DNA from: Rhizobium sp. RU20A
GTDB lineage: Bacteria; Pseudomonadota; Alphaproteobacteria; Rhizobiales; Rhizobiaceae
Direction of reading: 5' to 3'
Length of the DNA: 64,000 bases
Assembly: GCF_900155885.1 (NCBI RefSeq)
Contig: NZ_FTMB01000011.1
Coordinates: 54,746-118,745 of the forward strand
The position numbers were made by a program, and so were the translations under genes. Every line of letters starts with the position of its first letter. Position 1 is the first letter of the stretch. The notes under the pieces are model-generated. The model made no database searches. It saw only the letters and a list, made by a program, of their open reading frames with translations, and was not told where the DNA came from. Shown here piece after piece: positions 32,899-43,372 of the stretch.

Positions 32899-34686
32899 AT
32901 GACCCCCATGCCCGTTACGCTGGCGCAGTTTCGCGCCGCCTATGCCGCCGGCCTCAGCCCCAAAGCCGTGATCGAAGAGGTCTACCGGCGCATCGCGGAG
33001 GCTGCCGATCCTGGCATCTTCATCCATCTCGCGCCGATCGAGACCGTGCTGGCCGCCGCCGAGGCGCTCGGCCCCTACGATCCCGCAAAGCCGCTCTATG
33101 GCATTCCTTTCGCGGTGAAGGACAATATCGATGTCTCGGATATGCCGACCACCTGCGCCTGCCCGGCCTTCGAACTTGGCGCGACGGCCGATGCCTTCGT
33201 CGTGGCGAAGCTGAAGGCGGCCGGTGCCCTGCCGATCGGCAAGACCAATCTCGACCAGTTCGCGACAGGCCTCGTCGGCGTGCGCTCGCCCTATCCGATC
33301 CCGAAAAACGCCATCGATCCGGCGATCGTGCCCGGCGGCTCCAGCAGCGGCTCGGCCGTGGCCGTGGCGCGCGGCATCGTGCCCTTCGCGCTCGGAACGG
33401 ATACGGCCGGCTCCGGCCGCGTGCCGGCGGCGCTCAACAATATCGTCGGGCTGAAGCCGACGCTCGGCTCGCTCTCGGCCAGCGGCATGGTGCCCGCCTG
33501 CCGCACGCTCGACACGATCTCGATCTTTGCCCTGACGGTGGAAGACGCCTTCGCCGCCTATTCCGTCGCTGCCGGTTATGACGCCAGCGACGCCTATTCC
33601 CGCGATCTCACGGCCCCGGTCCTCGAAACGCCGGCAGCCGGCTTCGCCATCGGCATTCCCGATGCCGCCTCGCGCCTGTTCTTCGGTGACGTCTTCCAGG
33701 AGGCCTCGTTCGAGGCGACGCTGGCGACGCTCGAAGGTCTCGGGCACCGCATCGTTCCGCTCGATTTCTCACCGCTCTACCGGATCGCTGCCCTGCTCTA
33801 CGAGGGCGCCTGGGTAGCGGAGCGCTATGCGGCCATCGAAACGGTGATCCGTACCACGCCGGAGGTGATTTTTCCGGTCACGCGCAAGATCATCGAACGC
33901 GCCGAAACCCTGACCGCGGCCGATGCCTTCCGCGACATCTATCGGCTGGCGGCCTTGAAGCGCGCCGCAGAGCCGCTGATCGCCGCCGCCGATCTCTTCT
34001 GCGTCCCCACCATTCCCTGCTTCTTCAGCGTGGAGGATCTCGAACAGGATCCGGTCGGCCCGAATTCGAAGCTCGGCACCTACACCAATTTCGTCAACCT
34101 CCTTGATCTCTGCGGCATTGCCGTGCCGGTCACGGCGCGTGCGGACGACAGGCCGGGCAGTGTCACGCTGCTGGGTCCGGCCGGGCAGGATGGTCGCATC
34201 GCCGGCATCGCCGCCCGCCTGCAGGCCGATGCGGCCGTTCCGCTTGGCGCGACGGGCCGGGCATACGAGCCGACCGAGGCACCGGCGCCCGCGGCCGGTC
34301 CGGGTGAAATCGCCATCGCGCTGGTCGGCGCCCATATGCGCGGCCTGCCGCTCAACGGCGAGGTGACCCGCCTTGGCGGCCGCTTCCTCGCCGAAGCCGT
34401 CACGGCGCCCGAGTACCGGCTGCATGCGCTGGCCGGAGGGCCGCCCCGCCGGCCGGGGCTGGTGCGCGTCGAGGACGGCCATCCGATCGCGCTCGAACTC
34501 TGGGCCATCCCGAACGGCCAATTCGGCGCCTTCATGAAGGGCGTTCCCGCGCCGCTCGCCATCGGCACGGTGAAGCTCGCGGACGGCACCACCGTCAAGG
34601 GGTTCCTCTGCGAAACCGCAGGCCTTGCGGGCTCGCAGGACATCACGGCCTTCGGTGGCTGGCGCGCCTATCTGGCGTCTCTCTGA
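32899..34686 (+). CDS. atzF: Allophanate hydrolase (AtzF type)
   Basis: 595-residue amidase-signature enzyme that splits allophanate, the product of biuret hydrolase, into ammonia and carbon dioxide (directly or through a second domain). The catalytic triad is Lys74 (FAVKDNID), cis-Ser148 (PGGSSSGSA) and Ser172 (GTDTAGSGR). Spacing is identical to that recalled for Pseudomonas AtzF (Lys91, Ser165, Ser189). From about residue 465 there is the AtzF C-terminal domain (VGAHMRGLPLNGEVTRLGG, and ELWAIPNGQFGAFMKGVPAPL). No biotin carboxylase partner (urea amidolyase) is present nearby. Last gene of the operon. Confidence 0.92.
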   Translation: MTPMPVTLAQFRAAYAAGLSPKAVIEEVYRRIAEAADPGIFIHLAPIETVLAAAEALGPYDPAKPLYGIPFAVKDNIDVSDMPTTCACPAFELGATADAFVVAKLKAAGALPIGKTNLDQFATGLVGVRSPYPIPKNAIDPAIVPGGSSSGSAVAVARGIVPFALGTDTAGSGRVPAALNNIVGLKPTLGSLSASGMVPACRTLDTISIFALTVEDAFAAYSVAAGYDASDAYSRDLTAPVLETPAAGFAIGIPDAASRLFFGDVFQEASFEATLATLEGLGHRIVPLDFSPLYRIAALLYEGAWVAERYAAIETVIRTTPEVIFPVTRKIIERAETLTAADAFRDIYRLAALKRAAEPLIAAADLFCVPTIPCFFSVEDLEQDPVGPNSKLGTYTNFVNLLDLCGIAVPVTARADDRPGSVTLLGPAGQDGRIAGIAARLQADAAVPLGATGRAYEPTEAPAPAAGPGEIAIALVGAHMRGLPLNGEVTRLGGRFLAEAVTAPEYRLHALAGGPPRRPGLVRVEDGHPIALELWAIPNGQFGAFMKGVPAPLAIGTVKLADGTTVKGFLCETAGLAGSQDITAFGGWRAYLASL

Positions 34687-34881
34687 GGCACGCCGACACG
34701 GCCCCGCGGATGGGCTTTGTGTCTGATTTTCGGCGTCCGATCCGCCCTTTGCGCGCCGTTGAAGACGGCGTGCCCGCTGCAACCTCTGCGGTGCCCGAAA
34801 ACTATTTATGACCGTCAAGGGTTGACGATGCGCAGACGGGCGCCATCCTTTCGCCTGCATTACGAACCTCGAAAGGATGCC

Positions 34882-37101
34882 ATGCCCTTCCGCCGCTTCG
34901 CTGCCAGTCTCCTGTTTTTGTTGGTTCTTCTGGTTCCGCTAACGCCTTCCCATGCGCAAGACAGCGCCCAGTCGACACCGCCGCCGGCCAGCAGCGTCGA
35001 CGATCTCGTGCGAATTCTGGAGAATGAGGATGCGCGAAATGCACTTCTCACCCGATTGAAAAACGAGGCGGCCGCACAGCAGGGACAGGAACCCGTCGAA
35101 CAGGAACCGACGATCGCCCGGCAGATCGCCGAACAGACGAGAGCGGCGGCTGAACAGGTGATGGCCGGGGGAGAGGCGGTCTGGAGCGGGGTGACGGCGC
35201 TGGCCGGCATGGTCACCGGCGCGGGCACGCTCGATTACAGGGCGATCCAGACGCTTGCCCTCAACGTCATCCTCGTCGGTGCAAGCCTGTTTGCCGCATT
35301 TTTTGTGCTGCGGATCCTGGCGCATATCGTTCAACGCACCCTGGACCGCCGCGCAGCGTCGCGTCACTGGTCGATCCGGGCGATCTTTACGACCATCGCC
35401 ACGCTCGCGGACATTATCAGCGTCGCCCTTGCCTGGGGCGTCGGCTACGTGATGGCCCTGCAGGTCATCGGCGGCGCCACCGGCCGCATGGATATCAACC
35501 AGACCCTGCTTCTCAACGCCTTCCTGATGGTGGAAATGGTGAAGGCTGCGATGCGGTTCGTCCTGCAGCCGCGCTTTCCGGCGCTCAGGCTCGTGCCGGT
35601 CTCCGACACCGCGGCCGCCTACTGGTATTTCTGGCTGGCGCGCGCCGTCTCGCTTGTCGGCTACGCCTTCATGTTCGTCGCACCGATCCTTGCCGCGAAC
35701 GTCTCTGAATCGGCGGCGCAGGCCGTGCGGGTTCTCGTGATGCTGACCGCCCTGGTCATCGCCATCGTCGTCATCCTGCAAAACCGCGACCGGGTGCGAG
35801 ACGTGCTGTCGTCACGCGCAGCCGGCGGCCGCACGGACTTCATCAGTCGCAGCGGCGCGTTTCTCGCCGGGGTCTGGCATCTCGTCGCAATCGCCTATCT
35901 GATCGCGATCTTCGTCGTCTGGCTCGTCAATCCGCAGGCCGCGCTCCCGTTCATGATCACTGCAACGGTCAAATCCGTCGTTGCCGTTATCGTCGGTGGT
36001 CTGGTCATCGCCTTCATCGGGCGCTTTGCCAATGCAAACCTCATCCTGCCGGCCGACGTTCGCGCCCGCCTGCCCGCGCTGGAGGGGCGGTTGCGCGCCT
36101 TCGTTCCGCGGGTCATGCAGATCATCCGCACGGTGGTGACGATTGGTGTCGTCATTGCCATTGCCCAGTCCTGGGGCCTGATCGACTTCCTCGGATGGCT
36201 GTCATCGGAGGCCGGCCAGCGCATCAGCGGTTCGGCCATTGCGGCCTTGATCGTCCTCGCGATGGGCTTCCTTGCCTATCTGGCGGTCTCGTCCTGGGTC
36301 GAATACCGGCTCAACCCGGAATTCGGGACCATCCCGACGAGCCGTGAAAAGACGCTGCTCTCGCTCTTCCGCAACGCCTTCACGATCGCGCTCATCGTTC
36401 TCGTCTCGATGCTGGCGCTGGCCCAGATCGGCGTCAATATCGCGCCGCTTCTGGCGGGTGCCGGCGTGCTCGGTCTGGCCATCGGTTTCGGCGCCCAGAA
36501 GCTGGTGCAGGACATCATCACCGGGGTGTTCATACAGCTCGAGAATGTCATGAACGAAGGCGACGTCGTCAGCCTCGGCAGTGTCAGCGGCGTCGTCGAA
36601 AAGCTGACGATCCGCTCCGTGTCGATCCGCTCGCTGGATGGAACGCTGCATCTGATCCCGTTCTCCTCCGTCGATACGGTCTCCAACATGGTCAAGGGCT
36701 TCGGCTACCATGTCGCCGAGATCGGCGTCGCCTATCGCGAGGATATCGACGAGGTCAAGGCGGCCATGCAGGAAGCCTTCGACCTGCTGATGGAGACGGA
36801 GTGGCGCGAAAAGATCATCGACACGCTCGACATGCAGGGCATCACGGCGTTCGGCGACAGCGCCATTACGGTGCGCGCGCGCATCAAGACCGTCGCCGGC
36901 GGACATTGGGGGGCCGGGCGCGCCTATAACGAATTCATCAAGCAGGTCTTCGATCGACGCGGCATCGAGATCCCGTTCCCGCACGTCACGCTCTACATGG
37001 GCGAAGACAAGGCCGGCAAGGCGCCGCCGCTCCGCCTGGAGCGCGCAAAGCCGGAAACGCCACGGCCGGAAGGCGAGGAGAAGCTTATTCTGCAGCCGTG
37101 A
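34882..37101 (+). CDS. Large MscS-family mechanosensitive channel
   Basis: 739-residue channel of the extended MscS/MscK-like group. A signal peptide (about residues 1-22, LLFLLVLLVPLTPSHA) leads into a periplasmic, Gln/Glu-rich segment, then about ten hydrophobic helices. The C-terminal third has the MscS pore and beta domain: LLAGAGVLGLAIGFGAQKLVQDII, then FIQLENVMNEGDVVSLGSVSG. Role: release of solutes on hypo-osmotic shock. ATG 34882 follows GAAAGG and starts the signal peptide; open frame extends 55 codons upstream. The neighbouring betaine-type carrier has the opposite osmotic role. Confidence 0.9.
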   Translation: MPFRRFAASLLFLLVLLVPLTPSHAQDSAQSTPPPASSVDDLVRILENEDARNALLTRLKNEAAAQQGQEPVEQEPTIARQIAEQTRAAAEQVMAGGEAVWSGVTALAGMVTGAGTLDYRAIQTLALNVILVGASLFAAFFVLRILAHIVQRTLDRRAASRHWSIRAIFTTIATLADIISVALAWGVGYVMALQVIGGATGRMDINQTLLLNAFLMVEMVKAAMRFVLQPRFPALRLVPVSDTAAAYWYFWLARAVSLVGYAFMFVAPILAANVSESAAQAVRVLVMLTALVIAIVVILQNRDRVRDVLSSRAAGGRTDFISRSGAFLAGVWHLVAIAYLIAIFVVWLVNPQAALPFMITATVKSVVAVIVGGLVIAFIGRFANANLILPADVRARLPALEGRLRAFVPRVMQIIRTVVTIGVVIAIAQSWGLIDFLGWLSSEAGQRISGSAIAALIVLAMGFLAYLAVSSWVEYRLNPEFGTIPTSREKTLLSLFRNAFTIALIVLVSMLALAQIGVNIAPLLAGAGVLGLAIGFGAQKLVQDIITGVFIQLENVMNEGDVVSLGSVSGVVEKLTIRSVSIRSLDGTLHLIPFSSVDTVSNMVKGFGYHVAEIGVAYREDIDEVKAAMQEAFDLLMETEWREKIIDTLDMQGITAFGDSAITVRARIKTVAGGHWGAGRAYNEFIKQVFDRRGIEIPFPHVTLYMGEDKAGKAPPLRLERAKPETPRPEGEEKLILQP

Positions 37102-37232
37102 CAGGCGCGGTGCCCGCCCGATCGGAGCGCTCGCGCCAGACAACCTTCAGCCGGCCGTCCTTGAGGCATGGCCAGACCTCTCCCCCCCGTTTCGGGGAGC
37201 GCTACATCCAGTGAAGAAAGCGGTTTTCGCCC

Positions 37233-39227
37233 ATGAAATCCTTCATCATCAACCCGCCGGTCTTTTATGGCGCGGTCATCCTCATCGGGCTTTTCCTCGC
37301 GGTCGGCGTGATTGTTCCCGGTGAGGCCGGGGCGCTGTTCGGAGTGATCCAGACCTTCATCCTCGGGGCCTTCGGCTGGTTCTACCTGTTGTCGGTGGGC
37401 ATCTTCCTGCTGGCGGTGCTGGCGCTGTGCTTCGGGCGCTTTGGACAATTGAAGCTCGGGCCGGATGATTCCGTCCCGGATTTCCGCTTCGTCTCATGGA
37501 TCGCGATGCTGTTTGCCGCCGGCATGGGCATCGGGCTGATGTTCTATGCCGTTGGCGAGCCGATGACCCACTACATGGTGCCGCCAACCGCCGAACCGCG
37601 CTCGATCGAAGCGATGCGCGAAGCCATGACCGTCACCTTCTTTCACTGGGGTATCCACGCCTGGGCGATCTACGCCGTGGTCGGCCTGTCGCTGGCCTAT
37701 TTCGGCTACCGGTACAATCTGCCGCTGACCATCCGTTCCGGGCTTTATCCGCTGCTGAAAAACCGCGTCGACGGTCCCATTGGACATGCGGTCGACATCT
37801 TCGCGATCGTCGGCACCATGTTCGGCATTGCCACCTCGCTCGGCGTCGGCGTGTCGCAGATCAATGCCGGGCTCCATTACCTGATCGGCGTTCCCATCGG
37901 CCTCGAGGTGCAGCTGACCCTCATCGTGGCCGTCACCGCCATGGCTACGGTCTCCGTTGTCACCGGCCTCGACAAGGGCGTGCGCATCCTGTCGGAGACC
38001 AACCTCGTCGTTGCCGTCCTGCTGATGATCTTCGTTCTCGTCGTTGGGCCGACCAGTCAGCTGTTCCGCGATTTCGTTCAGAATCTCGGCCTTTACCTCG
38101 ACACGCTGGTGCTCAGAACCTTCAACATCTACGCCTATCAGCCGACGCCCTGGATCGATAGCTGGACCCTGTTCTACTGGGCCTGGTGGATATCCTGGTC
38201 ACCCTTCGTCGGCATGTTCATCGCGCGCATTTCGCGCGGGCGCACGGTTCGCGAATTCGTCATGGCCGTGCTCTTCATCCCCGCCGGCTTCACCTTTTTC
38301 TGGATGACGGTGTTTGGCAACACGGCGATGTTCATCGACACCACCGTCGCAAACGGCGCGCTCGGGACCGCCATTGCCAATGATGTTTCGGTCGGCCTGT
38401 TCCGCTTCTTTGAATATCTGCCGCTGTCGGGACTGACATCGACGCTCGCCGTGCTCCTGGTGACGATCTTCTTCATCACCTCGGCCGATTCCGGCGCGCT
38501 GGTTGTCGATTCCATCGCGGCCGGCGGCGAAACGCAGACCACCACCGGCCAGCGTGTGTTCTGGTGTTCCATTGAAGGCGTCGTCGCCGCCGCCCTGCTG
38601 ATGGCGGGGGGCCTCAGCGCCCTTCAATCGGCAACGGTCATCAGTGCCCTCCCATTCACCGTCGTCATGCTGGCGCTGGTCCTGTCCCTTTATCTCGGCA
38701 TGCGGGAGGACCTCGCGCAGCGGGAGGCGCACCACGGACAGAACCCGCTCCCGGCCGCCCAGCCCGCCTCCGGGCAGACCTGGCAGCGCCGGCTCGGGCT
38801 GATGCTCAACACGGCAACGGAAAAGGACGTCCGCCGCTTTATCGAGACGCAGGTTCGGCCGGCTCTCGAGCAGGTTGCTGCCGAGCTGCGGTCGCGTGGG
38901 CGCCATACCGACGTGGTCGAGGAAGACGGGGAGGGCGCCATCGCCCTGCGCTCGCCGGCGGAAGGCGTTCGCGACTTTGTCTATGGCGTCAGCCTCGTGC
39001 GTCACCGGATCGCCAGTTTCACGCCGATTCGTGCCGGCGAGGCGGAATTCCGCTATGAGGCGCGCACGTATTTTTCGAGCGGGAACCGGGGTTATGACGT
39101 CATGGGCATGTCCCGCGATCAGGTGATCAGTGATGTGCTCGCCCAATTCGAGCGCTATCTGCACCTCGTTCAATCGCCGGAATTCCAGCTCCTGCACAGC
39201 GCCCCGGAGCATCCGTCCGGCGTGTAG
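37233..39227 (+). CDS. BCCT-family betaine/choline/carnitine transporter
   Basis: 664-residue secondary transporter with about twelve membrane helices. BCCT signatures are visible: [18 protein letters not shown] and the tryptophan-rich [26 protein letters not shown] cytoplasmic C-terminal tail of about 150 residues, as in BetT-type carriers, may sense osmolarity. Likely substrates are choline, glycine betaine or similar quaternary amines, taken up with sodium or protons. No bet catabolic genes are in the window. Confidence 0.92.
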   Translation: MKSFIINPPVFYGAVILIGLFLAVGVIVPGEAGALFGVIQTFILGAFGWFYLLSVGIFLLAVLALCFGRFGQLKLGPDDSVPDFRFVSWIAMLFAAGMGIGLMFYAVGEPMTHYMVPPTAEPRSIEAMREAMTVTFFHWGIHAWAIYAVVGLSLAYFGYRYNLPLTIRSGLYPLLKNRVDGPIGHAVDIFAIVGTMFGIATSLGVGVSQINAGLHYLIGVPIGLEVQLTLIVAVTAMATVSVVTGLDKGVRILSETNLVVAVLLMIFVLVVGPTSQLFRDFVQNLGLYLDTLVLRTFNIYAYQPTPWIDSWTLFYWAWWISWSPFVGMFIARISRGRTVREFVMAVLFIPAGFTFFWMTVFGNTAMFIDTTVANGALGTAIANDVSVGLFRFFEYLPLSGLTSTLAVLLVTIFFITSADSGALVVDSIAAGGETQTTTGQRVFWCSIEGVVAAALLMAGGLSALQSATVISALPFTVVMLALVLSLYLGMREDLAQREAHHGQNPLPAAQPASGQTWQRRLGLMLNTATEKDVRRFIETQVRPALEQVAAELRSRGRHTDVVEEDGEGAIALRSPAEGVRDFVYGVSLVRHRIASFTPIRAGEAEFRYEARTYFSSGNRGYDVMGMSRDQVISDVLAQFERYLHLVQSPEFQLLHSAPEHPSGV

Positions 39228-39245
39228 TCCCGGCACGCCAGATCA

Positions 39246-39267
39246 GCCCGGCTCATGGCAGCCGGGC
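39246..39267. terminator. Hairpin between convergent BCCT and vapC remnant
   Basis: GCCCGGCT (39246-39253) and AGCCGGGC (39260-39267) are perfect arms around a 6-base loop, 18 bases after the BCCT stop. There is no T-run, so termination strength is uncertain. It overlaps the 3' end of the vapC remnant on the other strand. Confidence 0.45.
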
Positions 39268-39457
39268 GTCGGCGTCGCCAACCACCGGGACACCTTCCGC
39301 ACGCGCCGCATCTGCCAGTCGGCGATCGAGCGTGGCCAGAGGGAGTTGTTCCAGCAGCGCGATGGCGAGGTAGGCGGAGTCATAAGCGCTGAGGCCATGT
39401 TTTCTTCGTCCGGCAACAGCCACGCGCCGGCGATCGAGGCATCGACAACGAAGGCCA

Positions 39458-39458
<1 letters not shown>
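39253..39458 (-). pseudogene. VapC-family PIN toxin with internal deletion
   Basis: The N-terminus MAFVVDASIAGAWLLPDEEN and the C-terminus GLSAYDSAYLAIALLEQLPL...ATLDRRLADAARAEGVPV are typical PIN-domain ends, but they lie in different frames. They meet at about 39392-39400, with some 60-80 codons of the usual middle missing. The first Asp is kept, but the central acidic residues are lost, so ribonuclease activity should be gone. The start overlaps the antitoxin stop by one base (TGATG), as in intact vapBC operons. Confidence 0.8.
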
Positions 39459-39769
<311 letters not shown>

Positions 39770-39926
39770 TCAAGTGGTCGAGCAACACGTCGTGGTGTCT
39801 GCCGCCGGCGCGCGGTCGAGATGTTCAGGCAACAATCCGCCAGGCCCATCCGGGCGGGCGGCGGAAATTTGCCGGAGGGTGTTCCAGCCTCACGGAAAAA
39901 TTCTTTTAAATCAATTTTCTGGCTCT

Positions 39927-39942
39927 TGGCCCGGACCTTGCT
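39927..39942 (+). promoter_or_regulatory. Sigma-54 promoter of the TAXI-TRAP operon
   Basis: TGGCCCGGACCTTGCT fits the -24/-12 consensus with GG (39928-39929) and GC (39940-39941) exactly 10 bases apart, about 50 bases before the binding-protein start. The AAA+ regulator encoded downstream (45178-46512) keeps the sigma-54-contacting GAFTGA loop, so it is the natural activator. Confidence 0.82.
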
Positions 39943-39992
39943 CCCTAAGAACTGCGGACACACAGCCGCTGTTATCCTTGGGAGGGAAACCA

Positions 39993-40949
39993 ATGAAGCT
40001 CAATATCGGAACATCAGCCGTCATCGCCTTCGGTCTGCTCGGTGCGATCGCAACCGCAGTACCGGCGAAGGCCGATCAGTTCATCAACGTTCTGACGGGC
40101 GGTACCGCGGGTGTCTATTATCCGCTTGGCGTTGCCATGTCGAAGATCTATGGGGAGAAGATCGAGGGAGCCCGCACACAGGTCCAGGCCACCAAGGGCT
40201 CGGTCGAGAACCTCAATCTCCTGCAGCAGGGCCGGGGAGAGATTGCCTTCGCGCTCGGCGACGCGGTCAAACTCGCCTGGGAGGGAAACGCGGAAGCGGG
40301 CTTCAAGGCGCCGCTCGACAAACTTCGGGGTATCGCGGCGATCTATCCCAACTATATCCAGATCATGGCCTCGCGCGAATCCGGGATCACGACGCTCGCT
40401 GACCTCGAAGGCAAGAGCCTTTCCGTCGGCGCGCCGAAGTCCGGTACCGAACTCAATGCACGCGCCATTCTGGGGGCTGCCGGCCTGACGTACGAGCAGC
40501 TCGGAAAAACCGAATATCTGCCCTTTGCGGAATCGGTCGAACTGATGAAGAACCGCCAACTGGACGCGACCCTGCAATCGGCTGGGCTTGGTGTCTCCTC
40601 GTTCCGCGATCTGGCGGCATCGCTGCCGGTGCAGCTTGTCTCCATCCCCGCCGAGATCGCCGGCAAACTCGGCGCGCCTTACCTCGCCGCGACGGTGCCC
40701 GCAGGAACGTATGAAGGGCAAACGGCAGACGTCGCGACGGTCGCTGTGGGCAACTTCCTGATGACGCATGCCGATGTTTCGGACGAGGTCGCCTACCAGA
40801 TGACCAAGCAGCTTTTCGAGAACCTGCCGGCCCTGATGGCGGCCCACAAGGCGGCTGCTGACATCAAGCTGGAAAATGCCCTGACCGGCATGCCCGTACC
40901 GCTGCACCCCGGCGCCGAGCGCTACTTCAAGGAAAAGGGTCTTTTGTAA
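39993..40949 (+). CDS. TRAP transporter TAXI-family solute-binding protein
   Basis: 318-residue periplasmic protein of the TAXI class. The signal peptide covers about residues 1-26 (IGTSAVIAFGLLGAIATAVPAKA). Family hallmarks are INVLTGGTAGVYYPLG at the mature N-terminus and the GTELNARAIL region. Start at ATG 39993 with GGAGGGA upstream; open frame runs further back through the promoter, but that part is non-coding. TAXI systems carry dicarboxylates such as glutamate or 2-oxoglutarate, or other organic acids; the ligand is not determined here. Confidence 0.92.
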   Translation: MKLNIGTSAVIAFGLLGAIATAVPAKADQFINVLTGGTAGVYYPLGVAMSKIYGEKIEGARTQVQATKGSVENLNLLQQGRGEIAFALGDAVKLAWEGNAEAGFKAPLDKLRGIAAIYPNYIQIMASRESGITTLADLEGKSLSVGAPKSGTELNARAILGAAGLTYEQLGKTEYLPFAESVELMKNRQLDATLQSAGLGVSSFRDLAASLPVQLVSIPAEIAGKLGAPYLAATVPAGTYEGQTADVATVAVGNFLMTHADVSDEVAYQMTKQLFENLPALMAAHKAAADIKLENALTGMPVPLHPGAERYFKEKGLL

Positions 40950-40965
40950 GTCGTTTAAAACGCTG

Positions 40966-40988
40966 GGCGGTGATGGAGGATCACCGCC
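40966..40988 (+). other. Perfect stem-loop after the TRAP binding-protein gene
   Basis: GGCGGTGAT (40966-40974) and ATCACCGCC (40980-40988) pair perfectly around GGAGG. It lies 16 bases after the stop and before the permease. No T-run is present. An mRNA-stabilising or attenuating role between the two genes is inferred. Confidence 0.6.
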
Positions 40989-41012
40989 TCTCGCTTTCGT
41001 CTGGAGGACCTC

Positions 41013-43166
41013 ATGACATCCCTTTTGCCACCCAAAGACGGTCATGCTGCCGAACTCAGCGCGCATGACGCTCTTTCCGCCGCCTTCCCGAAGACAACGG
41101 AAGGCCGGCTCATCTTCACCATCGCGCTGGCATTTTCTGCTTTTCAGCTGGCGACCGCCGCCCACCTGATCGATCCACCGAGCCAATTGGTGCGGGCGAT
41201 CCATGTCGGCTTCGTCACGGCGTTGATCTTTCCGTTGCTGGCGGCGCTGCTCAACAAGGGCCGCCTCACGAAAGTCGCGGCCTGGACCTGCTCTGCGATT
41301 GCTGCCTCGGTCGCCTTCTACCAGTGCTATGAGTATACCGATCTGATCGTGCGCGCTGGAGATCCGCTGGAGCGCGACATCGTCTTTGGCATCATCGCCC
41401 TGTCGATCGTCTTTGCGGCTTCCTGGGTGCTGATGGGCCCAGCCTTGCCAATCATTTCCGGGGTATTTCTTCTCTATTGCCTGTTTGGTGAATACCTTCC
41501 TGCGCCGCTCAATCATCGCGGTTATTCCTTCGCGCAGGTCATCGATCACATGGCCTATGGAACGGAAGGGATCTACGGCATCCCGACCCTCGTCTCCTCT
41601 TCCTACATCTTCCTCTTCATCCTGTTTGGTGCCTTCCTGGAGAAGGCCGGCATGATCCAGCTTTTCAACGACGTGTCGTTGAGCCTGGTCGGCGGGCGCC
41701 GCGGCGGCGCAGCCAAGGTGGCGATCATCTCCTCCGGCTTGATGGGCACGATCTCCGGTTCCGGCGTCGCAAATGTCGTCACCACGGGCCAGTTCACCAT
41801 CCCGCTGATGAAGCGGTTCGGTTATCGTCCGGCATTTGCCGGCGGCGTCGAAGCCACGGCTTCGATGGGTGGCCAGATCATGCCGCCGGTCATGGGCGCC
41901 GTCGCCTTCATCATGGCCGAAACACTGGGCGTCGAATATCACGAGATCGTCAAGGCGGCCTTGATCCCTGCCATCCTCTACTTTGCCTCCGCGTTCTGGA
42001 TGGTGCATCTGGAAGCGGGCAAACGGGGGCTGCTGGGTCTTTCGCGCGCGGAACTCCCGTCGGCGACCGCCGCCTTGAAGAAGGGCTGGCATCTCGTCCT
42101 GCCGCTGGGCGCTCTCGTCTGGCTGCTTTTCTCGGGCTACACGCCGCTTTTTGCCGGGACGGTCGGTCTCGCCTTCATTCTGCTTCTCATTCTCGGCGCA
42201 TCGCTTGCCATGCATATGCCGTCGACGGTTGTGCGGATGATCTTCTGGATCGGCCTCGGCCTGGTTGCAGCGGCCTTCTTTCAGTTCGGCATGACGATCG
42301 TTCTGGGCTCACTCGTTCTGCTGGTGCTGGCGAACGCGGTTCTGGCTGGCGGGCGCAAGACGCTTGTCGACTGCCGCGATGCCTTGGCTGAAGGTGCCAA
42401 GACGGCACTGCCGGTTGCCATCGCCTGTGCGCTTGTCGGTGTCATCATCGGCACGATGACGCTGACCGGCGCAGCCAACACGTTCGGCCAGTTCATCGTG
42501 TCGGTGGGGGGCACGAGTCTCTTCCTCTCCCTGCTTTTGACCATGGTCACCTGCCTTGTCCTCGGCATGGGCATTCCCACGATCCCCAACTACATCATCA
42601 CCTCGTCGATCGCGGGTCCTGCCCTTCTGGAACTGGGTGTGCCGCTGATCGTCAGCCATATGTTCGTCTTCTATTTCGGCATCCTCGCCGATCTAACACC
42701 GCCGGTGGCTCTGGCCTGCTTTGCAGCAGCGCCGATCGCCCGCGAAAGCGGGTTGAAGATCTCCCTTCAGGCGGTGAAGGTGGCGGCGGCCGGGTTTGTG
42801 ATCCCGTTCATGGCTGTCTATTCGCCAGCCCTGATGCTGCAGGACGGTGGCCAGTTTGCTCTCGACTACGGCTACGTTCCTGCCGTCGTCTACATCATCC
42901 TGAAAACCACCCTCGCAATCGGCCTCTGGGGAGCCGCCGTCATCGGCTTCGTTGCCATTCCGCTGTCGGTCGTCCAACGGATGATTGCGGCCGCGGCCGC
43001 GTTCACGCTCTTTGCCGCCCTTCCGTTGACGGACGAAATCGGCTTCGGCCTCGCCGCGATCTTCGCCTTTCTCGTCTGGCGCAAATCGCGGCAAGGGCAG
43101 CCCCATGCGGACATCCGCCCGACGGCCAATGATGATCCGTCGGCTGCCCCGATTTCCAACGTTTAA
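41013..43166 (+). CDS. TRAP transporter fused permease (4TM-12TM)
   Basis: 717-residue inner-membrane protein that joins the small DctQ-like and large DctM-like subunits, the standard form in TAXI-TRAP systems. An N-terminal group of helices is followed by the DctM part with ISSGLMGTISGSGVANVVTTG and FGYRPAFAGGVEATASMGGQ, both strong family signatures. It uses an ion gradient rather than ATP. GGAGG lies 7 bases before the ATG. Last gene of the TRAP operon. Confidence 0.93.
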   Translation: MTSLLPPKDGHAAELSAHDALSAAFPKTTEGRLIFTIALAFSAFQLATAAHLIDPPSQLVRAIHVGFVTALIFPLLAALLNKGRLTKVAAWTCSAIAASVAFYQCYEYTDLIVRAGDPLERDIVFGIIALSIVFAASWVLMGPALPIISGVFLLYCLFGEYLPAPLNHRGYSFAQVIDHMAYGTEGIYGIPTLVSSSYIFLFILFGAFLEKAGMIQLFNDVSLSLVGGRRGGAAKVAIISSGLMGTISGSGVANVVTTGQFTIPLMKRFGYRPAFAGGVEATASMGGQIMPPVMGAVAFIMAETLGVEYHEIVKAALIPAILYFASAFWMVHLEAGKRGLLGLSRAELPSATAALKKGWHLVLPLGALVWLLFSGYTPLFAGTVGLAFILLLILGASLAMHMPSTVVRMIFWIGLGLVAAAFFQFGMTIVLGSLVLLVLANAVLAGGRKTLVDCRDALAEGAKTALPVAIACALVGVIIGTMTLTGAANTFGQFIVSVGGTSLFLSLLLTMVTCLVLGMGIPTIPNYIITSSIAGPALLELGVPLIVSHMFVFYFGILADLTPPVALACFAAAPIARESGLKISLQAVKVAAAGFVIPFMAVYSPALMLQDGGQFALDYGYVPAVVYIILKTTLAIGLWGAAVIGFVAIPLSVVQRMIAAAAAFTLFAALPLTDEIGFGLAAIFAFLVWRKSRQGQPHADIRPTANDDPSAAPISNV

Positions 43167-43175
43167 GGAAACCTC

Positions 43176-43209
43176 GTCATGCCATGCGCCATCGCGCGCG
43201 TGGCATGAC
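43176..43209 (+). terminator. Strong hairpin after the TRAP permease gene
   Basis: Arms 43176-43189 and 43196-43209 pair over 14 positions with one G-U around CATCGC. It starts 10 bases after the stop. No T-run follows, so it may act as an mRNA end or a Rho-linked terminator separating the transporter from the two-component genes. The rest of 43210-43372 holds no gene. Confidence 0.55.
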
Positions 43210-43372
43210 ATCAGGGGATCGGCGGCGGCTGGCCGCCGGCATCGTCCGGTGCCATTGCAGCGCGTCATGGGACGCGTGCATATCTCTCGAAATCGGATAA
43301 AGTGCAGGGAATGGTTCACCTTTGACCTTGAGCCTGCCGCCTGCCCGCAAGCCTGAAGGACGCGGATTGACG

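Noticed and set aside
38174..38572. Minus-strand frame opposite the BCCT carrier
   Set aside because: Antisense shadow; the plus strand has the conserved tryptophan-rich BCCT motif at the same place.
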